Assembly (NCBI GenBank): GCA_947630635.1
Contig: CANRIJ010000025.1
Coordinates: forward strand, 1 to 14,584
Direction of reading: 5' to 3'
Length of the DNA stretch: 14,584 nucleotides
Source: an uncultured Spirochaetaceae bacterium
Lineage (GTDB): Bacteria > Spirochaetota > Spirochaetia > Sphaerochaetales > Sphaerochaetaceae
Part shown: piece after piece, positions 1 to 5,714 of the stretch
How the letters are laid out: every line of letters starts with the position of its first letter
Position numbering within the stretch: the stretch's first letter is position 1
The notes under the pieces: model-generated
Database searches by the model: none
Told to the model about the DNA's origin: nothing
What the model saw: the letters and a program-made list of their open reading frames with translations, nothing else
Translations under genes and position numbers: made by a program

Positions 1-424
1 CCATATACTTAAAGGGAAGCTTCTCCCCCTTTAGCGCAGCCACTGCAAAGACCTCGTCAGTCGTCCCGAAGCCACAGAGAATTCTCCCCATTATGCTCTT
101 TCTATCTAAAAGCCTTGGATAAAGAGAAGAGGCCATGAAAATGTACCTTGAATTGAGAAAGAAGACAGAGATCACAATCTCAAAGAAGAAGGCTCCTCCA
201 TTGAAGAGATTCATCATCAGAAACTGACCGCTACCAGAGAAGTTCGTGATGCTGATCATAATGCCCTCTACAAAGCTCAAGCCGCTTGTCTGAGTCAAAA
301 GCCCAAAGGCAATTGCAGTTGTGAAGTAGCCCAAGAAGATTGGAAAGCCGTCCTTGATGCCCTCAAATAGAGTTAGGCTAGACTCTGCTATGCCTGAAAT
401 CTTCTCTCTCAAGCTATTTGTCAT
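1..424 (-). CDS. azlC: AzlC-family branched-chain amino acid permease, N-terminal part (runs off window)
   Basis: The first 141 codons are visible and the gene continues past the left edge. AzlC is the large subunit of the AzlCD branched-chain amino acid exporter in the inner membrane. Family marks read by eye are an opening GIKDGFPIFLGYF block followed by a hydrophobic stretch ending AFGLL (about residues 21-43), a SGSGQF motif, FFLNSRYIFMASSLYPRL and TTDEVFAV. These match the typical AzlC order of hydrophobic segments. The ATG at 424-422 overlaps the stop of the upstream coiled-coil gene by 11 nt, so the two are probably translationally coupled. GAGG lies directly against the ATG, too close for a normal Shine-Dalgarno site, and an in-frame TTG two codons upstream is another possible start. 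The small partner azlD would be expected further left but is outside the window. Confidence 0.85.
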   Translation of the reverse strand, partial: MTNSLREKISGIAESSLTLFEGIKDGFPIFLGYFTTAIAFGLLTQTSGLSFVEGIMISITNFSGSGQFLMMNLFNGGAFFFEIVISVFFLNSRYIFMASSLYPRLLDRKSIMGRILCGFGTTDEVFAVAALKGEKLPFKYM

Positions 425-893
425 CCTCAATCAATGAGGCATCGCTCTTGGAAGGAATGAATTTCCTCAAAAATGGAATCGTTCCAGTAAAGGTCTTTGA
501 AAACTCCTCTTCGCTTTCCATGAGAGCAGCCTGCCATGCAGGACCAAAACCGGGTGAATTTATCATCAGACGCTCAATGGCCCTCTGATAGACCTGAAGC
601 CTCACAAGCTCCTTTCTCCCTGGCTTCTGGCTCATAGTCTGAAGTGAAACCGATAGCGTCTGGTTCTGCCTCTTCAAGTCCTCGTTCTCGCTTTTCAATT
701 TGCCAAGGCCCTCACTCTCAAGCTCCATCCTCTGAGAGAGCATAGCCTTATACCTCTCGGTCTCTCTTCTCTCCCTCTTCTTTGCCTTATGAAGCTTCAC
801 ACCCATTACAATCCATATAACGAGCACGAAAACAAGGCCTACTAAAAGGCCAATCAGAAAATACTCCCACCAGGAAAGTGACAATACATCCAT
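414..893 (-). CDS. Membrane-anchored coiled-coil protein of unknown function
   Basis: I do not recognise this protein. Starting at the ATG at 893-891 it has 159 residues: a short N-terminus (MDVLSLSWWEYF), one strong hydrophobic segment at about residues 9-31, then a basic stop-transfer patch (KLHKAKKRERRE). A Lys/Glu/Gln-rich region of about 50 residues follows that looks like a coiled coil, then a more globular C-terminus containing LVRLQVYQRAIERLMINSPGFGP. The likely topology is a single membrane span with a cytoplasmic coiled coil. A longer in-frame reading to 938 exists, but its extra 15 residues are just the translated T-arm of the adjacent tRNA, so I reject it. There is no clear Shine-Dalgarno site; the ATG lies 4 nt after the tRNA 3' end. 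The gene overlaps azlC by 11 nt, suggesting co-transcription. Confidence 0.65.
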   Translation of the reverse strand: MDVLSLSWWEYFLIGLLVGLVFVLVIWIVMGVKLHKAKKRERRETERYKAMLSQRMELESEGLGKLKSENEDLKRQNQTLSVSLQTMSQKPGRKELVRLQVYQRAIERLMINSPGFGPAWQAALMESEEEFSKTFTGTIPFLRKFIPSKSDASLIEDDK

Positions 894-897
894 ATAA

Positions 898-980
898 TGC
901 CCAGAACGAGACTCGAACTCGTACGCTCTTACGAGCAAGGGATTTTAAGTCCCTTGTGTCTACCATTCCACCACCTGGGC
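898..980 (-). tRNA. tRNA-Leu, anticodon UAA
   Basis: The minus strand folds into a full class II tRNA of 83 nt. The acceptor stem GCCCAGG pairs with TCTGGGC (one G-T pair) and the discriminator is A. The D-arm is closed by GTG/CAC, and the anticodon stem AGGGA/TCCCT encloses the loop CTTAAAA, giving anticodon TAA. A long variable arm (GCTC/GAGC core) follows, then a T-arm ACGAG-TTCGAGT-CTCGT. The long variable arm and UAA anticodon identify leucine. CCA is not encoded, so the 3' end would be trimmed by RNase Z before CCA addition. Confidence 0.96.
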
Positions 981-989
981 CTAGTGGTC

Positions 990-1018
990 ATTTTAGTAAC
1001 ATAGAGGAAAATAATCAA
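990..1018 (-). promoter_or_regulatory. Sigma70-type promoter of tRNA-Leu
   Basis: On the minus strand, TTGATT (1018-1013) and TAAAAT (995-990) are separated by exactly 17 bp. The -10 box ends 9 nt before the mature tRNA 5' end at 980. The same transcript would carry the coiled-coil gene and azlC. Confidence 0.7.
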
Positions 1019-1036
1019 AGAGCAAAGACTCTTTAA

Positions 1037-1067
1037 TTCACAGATGGTGAGCCGAGTCGGATAAAAT
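1037..1067 (+). promoter_or_regulatory. Possible promoter of pyk
   Basis: TAAAAT at 1062-1067 is a fair -10 box with TTCACA at 1037-1042 as a weak -35 box, but the 19-bp spacer is long. Transcription would start near 1074 and give a short leader with AGGGG as Shine-Dalgarno. A 6/6/6 inverted repeat (AAAGAG/CTCTTT, 1017-1034) lies just upstream and overlaps the -35 box of the divergent tRNA promoter. Confidence 0.35.
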
Positions 1068-1090
1068 ATCCTAATTCAATAGGGGATTCT

Positions 1091-2509
1091 ATGAGAAAGA
1101 CCAAGATTATCTGCACAATGGGACCAGCTGTCGATACCGATGATAAGATAAGAGAACTGATTTTAGCAGGCATGGACGCTGCGCGCTTTAACTTCTCCCA
1201 TGGAACACATGAGGACCATAGAGTGAGAATGGAGAGAGTCAGAAGAATCGCAAAGGAGCTAAACACCGAAATTGCGATTATATTGGATACCAAGGGTCCT
1301 GAGATAAGAGTAAGGGACTTCAAAGATGGGTCTGTGATTCTTGAAGAGGGTCAGGAGTTTACCCTTTATAGCGATGAGTCTATTTTAGGAGACCAAAACG
1401 GCGTTGCTATCTCATACCCATACCTTTCAGAGGACGTAGAGAAGGGCAACCAGATACTCATTGACGATGGGCTGGTGAGCATGAGCGTCAAGGAGATCAG
1501 GGATGGCAACATCATCTGCTCAGTAGAGAATCCAGGAAAGATATCAAATCACAAATCGATAAACATCCCCGGCGTTGATGTAGACCAAGTCTATATATCA
1601 GAGACAGATAGGTCCGACATACTCTTCGGAATCGAGATGGGAGTCGATTTCATAGCCGCATCTTTTGTCAGATCTCAAGAGGACGTGAAAAAGCTAAAGA
1701 AGCTCTTAGTAGCCAATGGTGGACAGGATATAAAGATCATCGCAAAGATTGAGAATAAAAGCGGAGTGGACAACCTTGAGGAGATACTCAAGATCGCAGA
1801 TGGCGCAATGGTTGCACGAGGAGATATGGGCGTTGAGATACCCTTTGATCAGCTTCCCGCAATTCAGAAGAAGATAATCAGAACCTGCTATCAAAGAGGA
1901 AAGATCGTCGTAACTGCAACCCAGATGCTCGATAGCATGCAGGAGCACCCAAGGCCGACCAGAGCCGAGGTATCCGATGTGGCAAATGCCATATATGATG
2001 GCACAACTGCCACTATGCTCTCTGGAGAGACCGCTGCTGGAAAATACCCAATTGAGGCAGTTAGGACAATGGCAAAGATTGCAGAGTACACAGAGAATCA
2101 GATTGACTACCAGAAGAGATTCAACAGCTATCAGCTTAAACTAGAATCGGATATCCTCAATACAATCGCTGCCGCCTCTGTGGACGCAACCTTCTTTCTC
2201 AAGGCAAAAGCAATTATCGCATGCACTGTCTCCGGAAAGACCGCACACGTTGCATCCTACTATCGCCCAGCAGTTCCGATTATCGCCTGCTGCACCGAAG
2301 AGAAGGCAACAAGGCAATTGAAGCTAGACTATGGCGTCTACCCTTTTACTGCGAACCTAACCACCAACAAAGAAAAGGTCAAAAGACAGGCCATGGATAT
2401 TGCAATAGAGTCCGGAATTGTAAAGAAGGGAGACCTTGTTGCATTTATCACCGGAACCCTCACAGGAGCAAATACCGCCGCTGATACCCTTGTAATAACC
2501 CGAGCATAA
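1091..2509 (+). CDS. pyk: Pyruvate kinase
   Basis: Catalyses phosphoenolpyruvate + ADP to pyruvate + ATP, the last step of glycolysis, in the cytoplasm. The 472-residue product has normal family length. Visible marks are TMGPA near residue 9, the substrate-binding RFNFSHG (32-38), LDTKGPEIR (65-73), the catalytic lysine in IIAKIEN (K219), GDMGVEIP with the metal ligand region (244-251), TATQMLDSM (275-283) and PTRAEVSDVANAIYDG (289-304). The C-terminal domain (about 350-472) contains the TVSGKTA turn typical of the regulatory domain. There is no extra PEP-utiliser domain. The ATG is preceded by AGGGG at a suitable distance. No T-tailed terminator follows; instead an inverted repeat leads into two small ORFs, so read-through is possible. 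Confidence 0.97.
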   Translation: MRKTKIICTMGPAVDTDDKIRELILAGMDAARFNFSHGTHEDHRVRMERVRRIAKELNTEIAIILDTKGPEIRVRDFKDGSVILEEGQEFTLYSDESILGDQNGVAISYPYLSEDVEKGNQILIDDGLVSMSVKEIRDGNIICSVENPGKISNHKSINIPGVDVDQVYISETDRSDILFGIEMGVDFIAASFVRSQEDVKKLKKLLVANGGQDIKIIAKIENKSGVDNLEEILKIADGAMVARGDMGVEIPFDQLPAIQKKIIRTCYQRGKIVVTATQMLDSMQEHPRPTRAEVSDVANAIYDGTTATMLSGETAAGKYPIEAVRTMAKIAEYTENQIDYQKRFNSYQLKLESDILNTIAAASVDATFFLKAKAIIACTVSGKTAHVASYYRPAVPIIACCTEEKATRQLKLDYGVYPFTANLTTNKEKVKRQAMDIAIESGIVKKGDLVAFITGTLTGANTAADTLVITRA

Positions 2510-2514
2510 AACGC

Positions 2515-2556
2515 TTTTCTCTCCTTTCTTATTATATTCAGAGTAAGGAGAGAAAA
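2515..2556 (+). repeat. Perfect 12-bp inverted repeat covering a ribosome binding site
   Basis: The left arm TTTTCTCTCCTT (2515-2526) and right arm AAGGAGAGAAAA (2545-2556) are exact complements around an 18-nt loop. The right arm contains the Shine-Dalgarno sequence of the 58-aa ORF, whose ATG starts at 2557. No T-run follows on either strand, so it is not an ordinary intrinsic terminator. The loop contains TATTAT/TATATT, possible -10 boxes, though I find no good -35 partner. Confidence 0.7.
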
Positions 2557-2733
2557 ATGAGCGAGAACGAGAAACATGCTCTTAGAAAAGAGAAGAAGGC
2601 AGAGGAAATACTAAAGAAAGAGAGTGAAGGCATCGCTCTTCATGAGAGCCATAAGAAAGTAGAGAAAGATATCTACCGCGCTCAGGATGATGTGGAGAGA
2701 AACAGCTTTTTAAGAGAGGAGAAGGCAAAATGA
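2557..2733 (+). CDS. Small highly charged protein, 58 aa
   Basis: I do not recognise this protein. It opens MSENEKHALRKEKKAEE and is dominated by Lys and Glu with no hydrophobic segment, so it should be a soluble helical peptide. It has a good ribosome binding site (AAGGAGAG, 2545-2552) placed correctly before the ATG. Its stop overlaps the start of the next small ORF in an ATGA arrangement, which suggests both are real and coupled. The ribosome binding site sits inside a perfect inverted repeat, so translation may depend on where transcription begins. The length is too short for composition alone to prove coding. Confidence 0.6.
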   Translation: MSENEKHALRKEKKAEEILKKESEGIALHESHKKVEKDIYRAQDDVERNSFLREEKAK

Positions 2734-2924
2734 GCGAAAAAGAGAAGATGAGAGAAGAAGAGAGAGTTGCCGAGGAGACTAAGAAGCAGGAATGGATGAG
2801 GCGCGACTCCACTTCCAATCCAGAGGAGCGAAGACTCAAGAAAGAGATGGAATTTGAGAAATGGGAGGATGTCACAACCGAGGTTGGCGCCTTGGATGAG
2901 ACAAGCCTTTCGGACAATCTTTGA
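2730..2924 (+). CDS. Small highly charged protein, 64 aa
   Basis: I do not recognise this protein. It begins MSEKEKMREEERVAEETKK, resembling the start of the 58-aa ORF just upstream (MSE.EK in both), so the two may be diverged duplicates. The first half is rich in Glu, Lys and Arg and probably helical; the second half (EKWEDVTTEVGALDETSLSDNL) is acidic. GGAGAAGG a few bases upstream of the ATG is a good Shine-Dalgarno site, and the ATGA overlap with the previous stop implies coupling. No membrane or signal segment is visible. The stop codon at 2922-2924 lies inside the -35 box proposed for the following tatD gene. Confidence 0.6.
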   Translation: MSEKEKMREEERVAEETKKQEWMRRDSTSNPEERRLKKEMEFEKWEDVTTEVGALDETSLSDNL

Positions 2925-2948
2925 TTAATTTGAAACTGGGCTTATACT
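2921..2948 (+). promoter_or_regulatory. Promoter of tatD, directly against the start codon
   Basis: TTGATT (2921-2926), a 16-bp spacer and TATACT (2943-2948) form a good sigma70-type promoter. The GTG start codon begins at 2955, 6 nt after the -10 box, where transcription is expected to begin. No Shine-Dalgarno sequence is present. Confidence 0.65.
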
Positions 2949-2954
2949 CATCTG

Positions 2955-3734
2955 GTGTTTGACTCGCATTTTCACTATATCCCAACAATAAACAGAACGC
3001 CGTCCTTCTCCTTGAGGGACGACTTTATTGGACTCGAGGTTGCAACAGAGGCAGGAGATCTAGAAGAGAGAATAAAAATGGCGCCCAATATCAAAGGCCT
3101 CTTCTTCTCTGTAGGCGCAGGCCCATGGTCGCTGAGAAATAACGCCTCAATTGATAATCTGATTGAAAAAATCGAAAGAGACATAAGCCTATTTGGTGCC
3201 GATGCCATCGGGGAATGCGGCTTTGACAATTACAACTACAAGGACACTCTAAAGGACCAAAGAGAGCTCTTTGAGAGGGAGGCAGAGCTCTCAAGAAAGT
3301 ACGGCCTTCCCCTTATCATCCATACAAGAGAGTCTGATAATGAGATTCTCTCAGCCCTTGAATACATAAATGAAAAGACGATTATGCACTGCTTCTCCTC
3401 TGACAAGAGCGTAATGAAAAAACTCTTAGAAAGGGGAGCAAAGATATCATTCTCAGGAAACATTACCTATAAGGGAAATGATCACATAAGGGAGGCTCTC
3501 AAGGCTCTCCCACTCGATTCTTTTCTCTACGAGACAGACTCGCCTTACCTATCTCCCCTGCCATACAGAGGAAAGCCAAACACACCAGATCTAAGCGAAA
3601 TCACTCTCTCATTTATTGCAGATCTAAGGAGAGAAGACAGAGAGCTCTTGAGGGAAAAGGCAATTGAAAACTTCTTCTCCCTGATGGCGTCACCTAAGAG
3701 CAAAGTCAAAAGAGAGAGTCCCCTCACCATCTAA
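2955..3734 (+). CDS. tatD: TatD-family metal-dependent hydrolase
   Basis: TatD-family enzymes are cytoplasmic metal-dependent hydrolases with a TIM-barrel fold; members act as 3'-5' DNA/RNA exonucleases, and the exact substrate here cannot be told. At 259 residues the length is typical. Metal-site residues line up in order: DSHFH (H5, H7), GECGFD (E87), LIIHTRES (H123), IMHCFS (H145) and ETDSPY (D195). The start is GTG at 2955, placing MFDSHFH at the N-terminus as in most family members; no upstream in-frame start is better. There is no Shine-Dalgarno site, and the promoter -10 box ends 6 nt before the GTG, so the mRNA may be leaderless. The last 45 bp overlap the 3' end of the convergent gene on the minus strand. 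Confidence 0.92.
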   Translation: MFDSHFHYIPTINRTPSFSLRDDFIGLEVATEAGDLEERIKMAPNIKGLFFSVGAGPWSLRNNASIDNLIEKIERDISLFGADAIGECGFDNYNYKDTLKDQRELFEREAELSRKYGLPLIIHTRESDNEILSALEYINEKTIMHCFSSDKSVMKKLLERGAKISFSGNITYKGNDHIREALKALPLDSFLYETDSPYLSPLPYRGKPNTPDLSEITLSFIADLRREDRELLREKAIENFFSLMASPKSKVKRESPLTI

Positions 3735-4436
3735 TGCCCTTTTTATCGCATCGCCCCACTTAGGATAGATCGATATGACCTTTGAATATGGGAGAGCAGA
3801 TGCATACCTGAAGTCCGCATAGACTCTGAAGTCCCCCGTGTTCTTCAACAGGTAGAGCGACGAGGGAGGATCCATGAGAATAACGGAGACTATGCTATTC
3901 TCATCAAGCTCCTTTAGAATCTCATCTGAATTTACGCCGGTAATCCTATCAAGATAGGTAATATCCTTCAGATACGGATCGTCTTTCTTGAAATTATCAA
4001 AAAGGCTTCTCGAATAGTTGTCAAATTCGCTGAAAAGAAATGCAGTTCCCACTCCCCTGTTTTTCTCTAGAGCCACAGAGAGCATCTTCTCCTCATCAAT
4101 CTCAAAGAGAGTGTCAAAGCTCTCTCCCTCATAGCTTCTTCTCCCCCATAAAGCGCTCTTAAAGGGATAGTCGCTATTCTTTCTGGTAAGTGGGCTGTAT
4201 ATGACAAGACTTGGAGAGAGACTTGGGATTCTAGCCTCCTCGCTCTCATTCAAAAAGACTATTCTATACTTCAGATGGTCAATCCATGAGGGTCTGAGAC
4301 CCCTTAGCATGGCACTCGGAAGAGTCGGCTCCACAAAGACCACAACAGGCCTGAGAAAGAACCAAAGCAAGATGGCTGCGGCTACTAAGAGACTCAACGT
4401 AATAGGCAAAACTATAGCAACCGCCTTTTTTTTCAT
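3690..4436 (-). CDS. Membrane-anchored extracytoplasmic protein, unknown, possibly periplasmic-binding-protein-like
   Basis: I do not recognise a specific family. The 248-residue product starts MKKK and has one strong hydrophobic segment (about residues 6-28) with no cysteine lipobox and no obvious cleavage site, so it is probably a signal-anchored protein facing the periplasm. The rest alternates predicted strands and helices (LSPSLVIYSPL, GVGTAFLFSEFDNYSRSLFDNF, DENSIVSVILMDPPSS, KVISIYPKWGDAIKRAL). That pattern recalls the two-lobed type I periplasmic binding fold, but this is only an impression. An A8 run directly follows the ATG. There is no Shine-Dalgarno site; a possible promoter ends 6 nt before the ATG. 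The 3' end overlaps tatD tail-to-tail by 45 bp. Confidence 0.7.
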   Translation of the reverse strand: MKKKAVAIVLPITLSLLVAAAILLWFFLRPVVVFVEPTLPSAMLRGLRPSWIDHLKYRIVFLNESEEARIPSLSPSLVIYSPLTRKNSDYPFKSALWGRRSYEGESFDTLFEIDEEKMLSVALEKNRGVGTAFLFSEFDNYSRSLFDNFKKDDPYLKDITYLDRITGVNSDEILKELDENSIVSVILMDPPSSLYLLKNTGDFRVYADFRYASALPYSKVISIYPKWGDAIKRALDGEGTLSFDFALR

Positions 4437-4442
4437 GACTTA

Positions 4443-4471
4443 AGGGTAAAATCTCATCTCTAAAAGTGCAA
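4443..4471 (-). promoter_or_regulatory. Possible promoter of the 3690-4436 gene
   Basis: On the minus strand, TTGCAC (4471-4466), a 17-bp spacer and TACCCT (4448-4443) precede the ATG by only 6 nt. The -10 box is weak. The -35 hexamer occupies the same bases as the weak -35 box of the divergent fba promoter. Confidence 0.4.
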
Positions 4472-4494
4472 TAAAATGGCAAAAGTATTATAAT
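4466..4494 (+). promoter_or_regulatory. fba: Promoter of fba
   Basis: TATAAT at 4489-4494 is a perfect -10 box. Seventeen bp upstream, GTGCAA (4466-4471) is a weak -35 box. Transcription would begin near 4501, giving a leader of about 40 nt. Confidence 0.65.
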
Positions 4495-4508
4495 GCGAAA
4501 AGTTGATT

Positions 4509-4523
4509 TTGGCTTTAAGCCAA
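4509..4523 (+). other. Small hairpin in the fba leader
   Basis: TTGGC and GCCAA pair around a 5-nt TTTAA loop near the 5' end of the predicted fba transcript, followed 7 nt later by the strong Shine-Dalgarno AGGAGGAG (4530-4537). A 5' hairpin of this kind often protects an abundant mRNA; that role is inferred. Confidence 0.4.
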
Positions 4524-4539
4524 TTTCACAGGAGGAGAA

Positions 4540-5538
4540 ATGACAAGCTACAAAGAATTAGGCCTTGTAAACACCAGAGACATGTTCAAAAAGGCAGTCA
4601 AGGGCGGCTATGCAATCCCTGCCTACAATTTCAACAACATGGAACAGCTCCAGGCGATTGTACAGGCATGCGTAGAGACAAAGAGCCCAGTTATACTTCA
4701 GGTTTCAAAGGGTGCTAGAGACTATGCAAATATCAACCTTCTCAGAAACATGGCAAGAGGTGTTGTGGAGTATGCACATGAGCTTGGATGCGATATCCCA
4801 ATAGTGCTTCACCTAGACCATGGCGACTCATTTGAGACATGCAAAGAGTGTATCGACAACGGCTTCTCATCTGTTATGATCGACGGCTCGCACCTACCAT
4901 ACGAGGAGAACGTAGCCCTTACAAAGAAGGTTGTTGATTACGCACATCAGTTTGACATAACAGTCGAGGGAGAGCTCGGAGTTCTCGCAGGTATCGAGGA
5001 CGAGGTATCAAGTGAGACATCACACTATACAAAACCAGAGGAAGTTGAGGACTTTGTAAGCAAGACTGGAGTGGACTCGCTTGCAATATCAGTCGGAACC
5101 TCCCACGGTGCATATAAGTTCACTGCAGCCCAGTGCACAAGAAACGCAGATGGAATCCTTGTTCCACCAGAGCTCAGATTCGATATCCTCAAAGAAGTCG
5201 AAAAAAAGCTTCCTGGCTTCCCAATCGTTCTCCATGGCTCATCTTCTGTCCCTCAGGAATATGTAAAGATGATCAACGAGCATGGAGGAAAGCTAAAGGA
5301 CAGCGTTGGCATTCCAGAAGAGCAGCTCAGAAAGGCAGCAAAGAGCGCTGTTTGCAAAATCAACATCGACTCCGATGGAAGGCTTGCAATGACTGGAACA
5401 ATCAGAAGAATACTCGATGAGAAGCCGGCTGAGTTCGATCCAAGAAAGTATCTTGGACCAGCTAGAGAGGCCCTTAAAGAGATGTACATGCATAAAAACA
5501 AGTATGTTCTTGGCTCAGCAGGTCATGCTCTTGACTAG
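4540..5538 (+). CDS. fba: Class II fructose-1,6-bisphosphate aldolase
   Basis: Cleaves fructose-1,6-bisphosphate into dihydroxyacetone phosphate and glyceraldehyde-3-phosphate (and the reverse) in the cytoplasm, using zinc. The 332-residue length fits the class IIB group. Visible motifs are YAIPAYNFNN (24-33), IVLHLDHG with catalytic Asp93 and zinc ligand His94, FSSVMIDGSHLP (109-120), VEGELGVLAGIEDEV (142-156), SVGTSHGAYKF with zinc ligand His189, and IVLHGSSSVP with zinc ligand His232. The start is firm: a strong AGGAGGAG site lies just before the ATG. It is preceded by its own promoter with a perfect -10 box and followed by a terminator, so it appears to be a single-gene unit, as is common for this abundant enzyme. 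Confidence 0.96.
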   Translation: MTSYKELGLVNTRDMFKKAVKGGYAIPAYNFNNMEQLQAIVQACVETKSPVILQVSKGARDYANINLLRNMARGVVEYAHELGCDIPIVLHLDHGDSFETCKECIDNGFSSVMIDGSHLPYEENVALTKKVVDYAHQFDITVEGELGVLAGIEDEVSSETSHYTKPEEVEDFVSKTGVDSLAISVGTSHGAYKFTAAQCTRNADGILVPPELRFDILKEVEKKLPGFPIVLHGSSSVPQEYVKMINEHGGKLKDSVGIPEEQLRKAAKSAVCKINIDSDGRLAMTGTIRRILDEKPAEFDPRKYLGPAREALKEMYMHKNKYVLGSAGHALD

Positions 5539-5556
5539 TCTTGAGAAGCAAAAACA

Positions 5557-5586
5557 TTCAAACGTGGATTATTTCACACTTAATAT
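5557..5586 (+). promoter_or_regulatory. Possible promoter for the infC operon, upstream of a terminator
   Basis: TTCAAA (5557-5562), an 18-bp spacer and TAATAT (5581-5586) resemble a moderate promoter. Transcription would begin near 5592, before the terminator at 5610-5644, making that terminator a leader attenuator. No better promoter is visible between the terminator and infC, although weak TTTTAT-type -10 boxes exist there. Confidence 0.3.
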
Positions 5587-5609
5587 GGGCCTAAGCGCCC
5601 CAAATAGCT

Positions 5610-5644
5610 CTGTAGCAGTACTGACTGTATTGCTACAGTTTTTT
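5610..5644 (+). terminator. Intrinsic terminator after fba, possible infC leader attenuator
   Basis: A 12-bp stem (CTGTAGCAGTAC with GTATTGCTACAG, one G-T pair) with a 5-nt loop is followed directly by TTTTTT (5639-5644). It sits 72 nt after the fba stop and 70 nt before infC. Confidence 0.9.
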
Positions 5645-5674
5645 CGTTATGGTAACCTTTCGTGGTGTTTCCAT

Positions 5675-5694
5675 TTTATGCCCCTAGGGCAAAA
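5675..5694 (+). other. Hairpin in the infC leader
   Basis: TGCCC (5679-5683) and GGGCA (5687-5691) pair around a CTA loop, flanked by T-rich and A-rich bases that can lengthen the stem after one mismatch. It ends about 10 nt before the AAAGGAG ribosome binding site of infC. The role is unknown; it could affect IF3 translation. Confidence 0.4.
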
Positions 5695-5714
5695 TCAATA
5701 GAAAAAGGAGTCTA

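Noticed and set aside
894..938. N-terminal extension of the coiled-coil gene to an ATG at 938
   Set aside because: The extra 15 codons are translation of the tRNA-Leu T-arm, variable arm and 3' end; a tRNA and a coding region sharing these bases is very unlikely, and a sound ATG lies just after the tRNA.
4424..4436. A8 run after the start of the 3690-4436 gene as a phase-variation site
   Set aside because: Eight A residues encoding MKKK are common at signal-anchor N-termini; there is no sign of frameshifted alternatives.
5417..5701. 94-codon plus-strand open frame crossing the end of fba and the gap to infC
   Set aside because: Most of it overlaps fba in another frame and the rest runs through the terminator hairpin; no ribosome binding site and no protein-like pattern.
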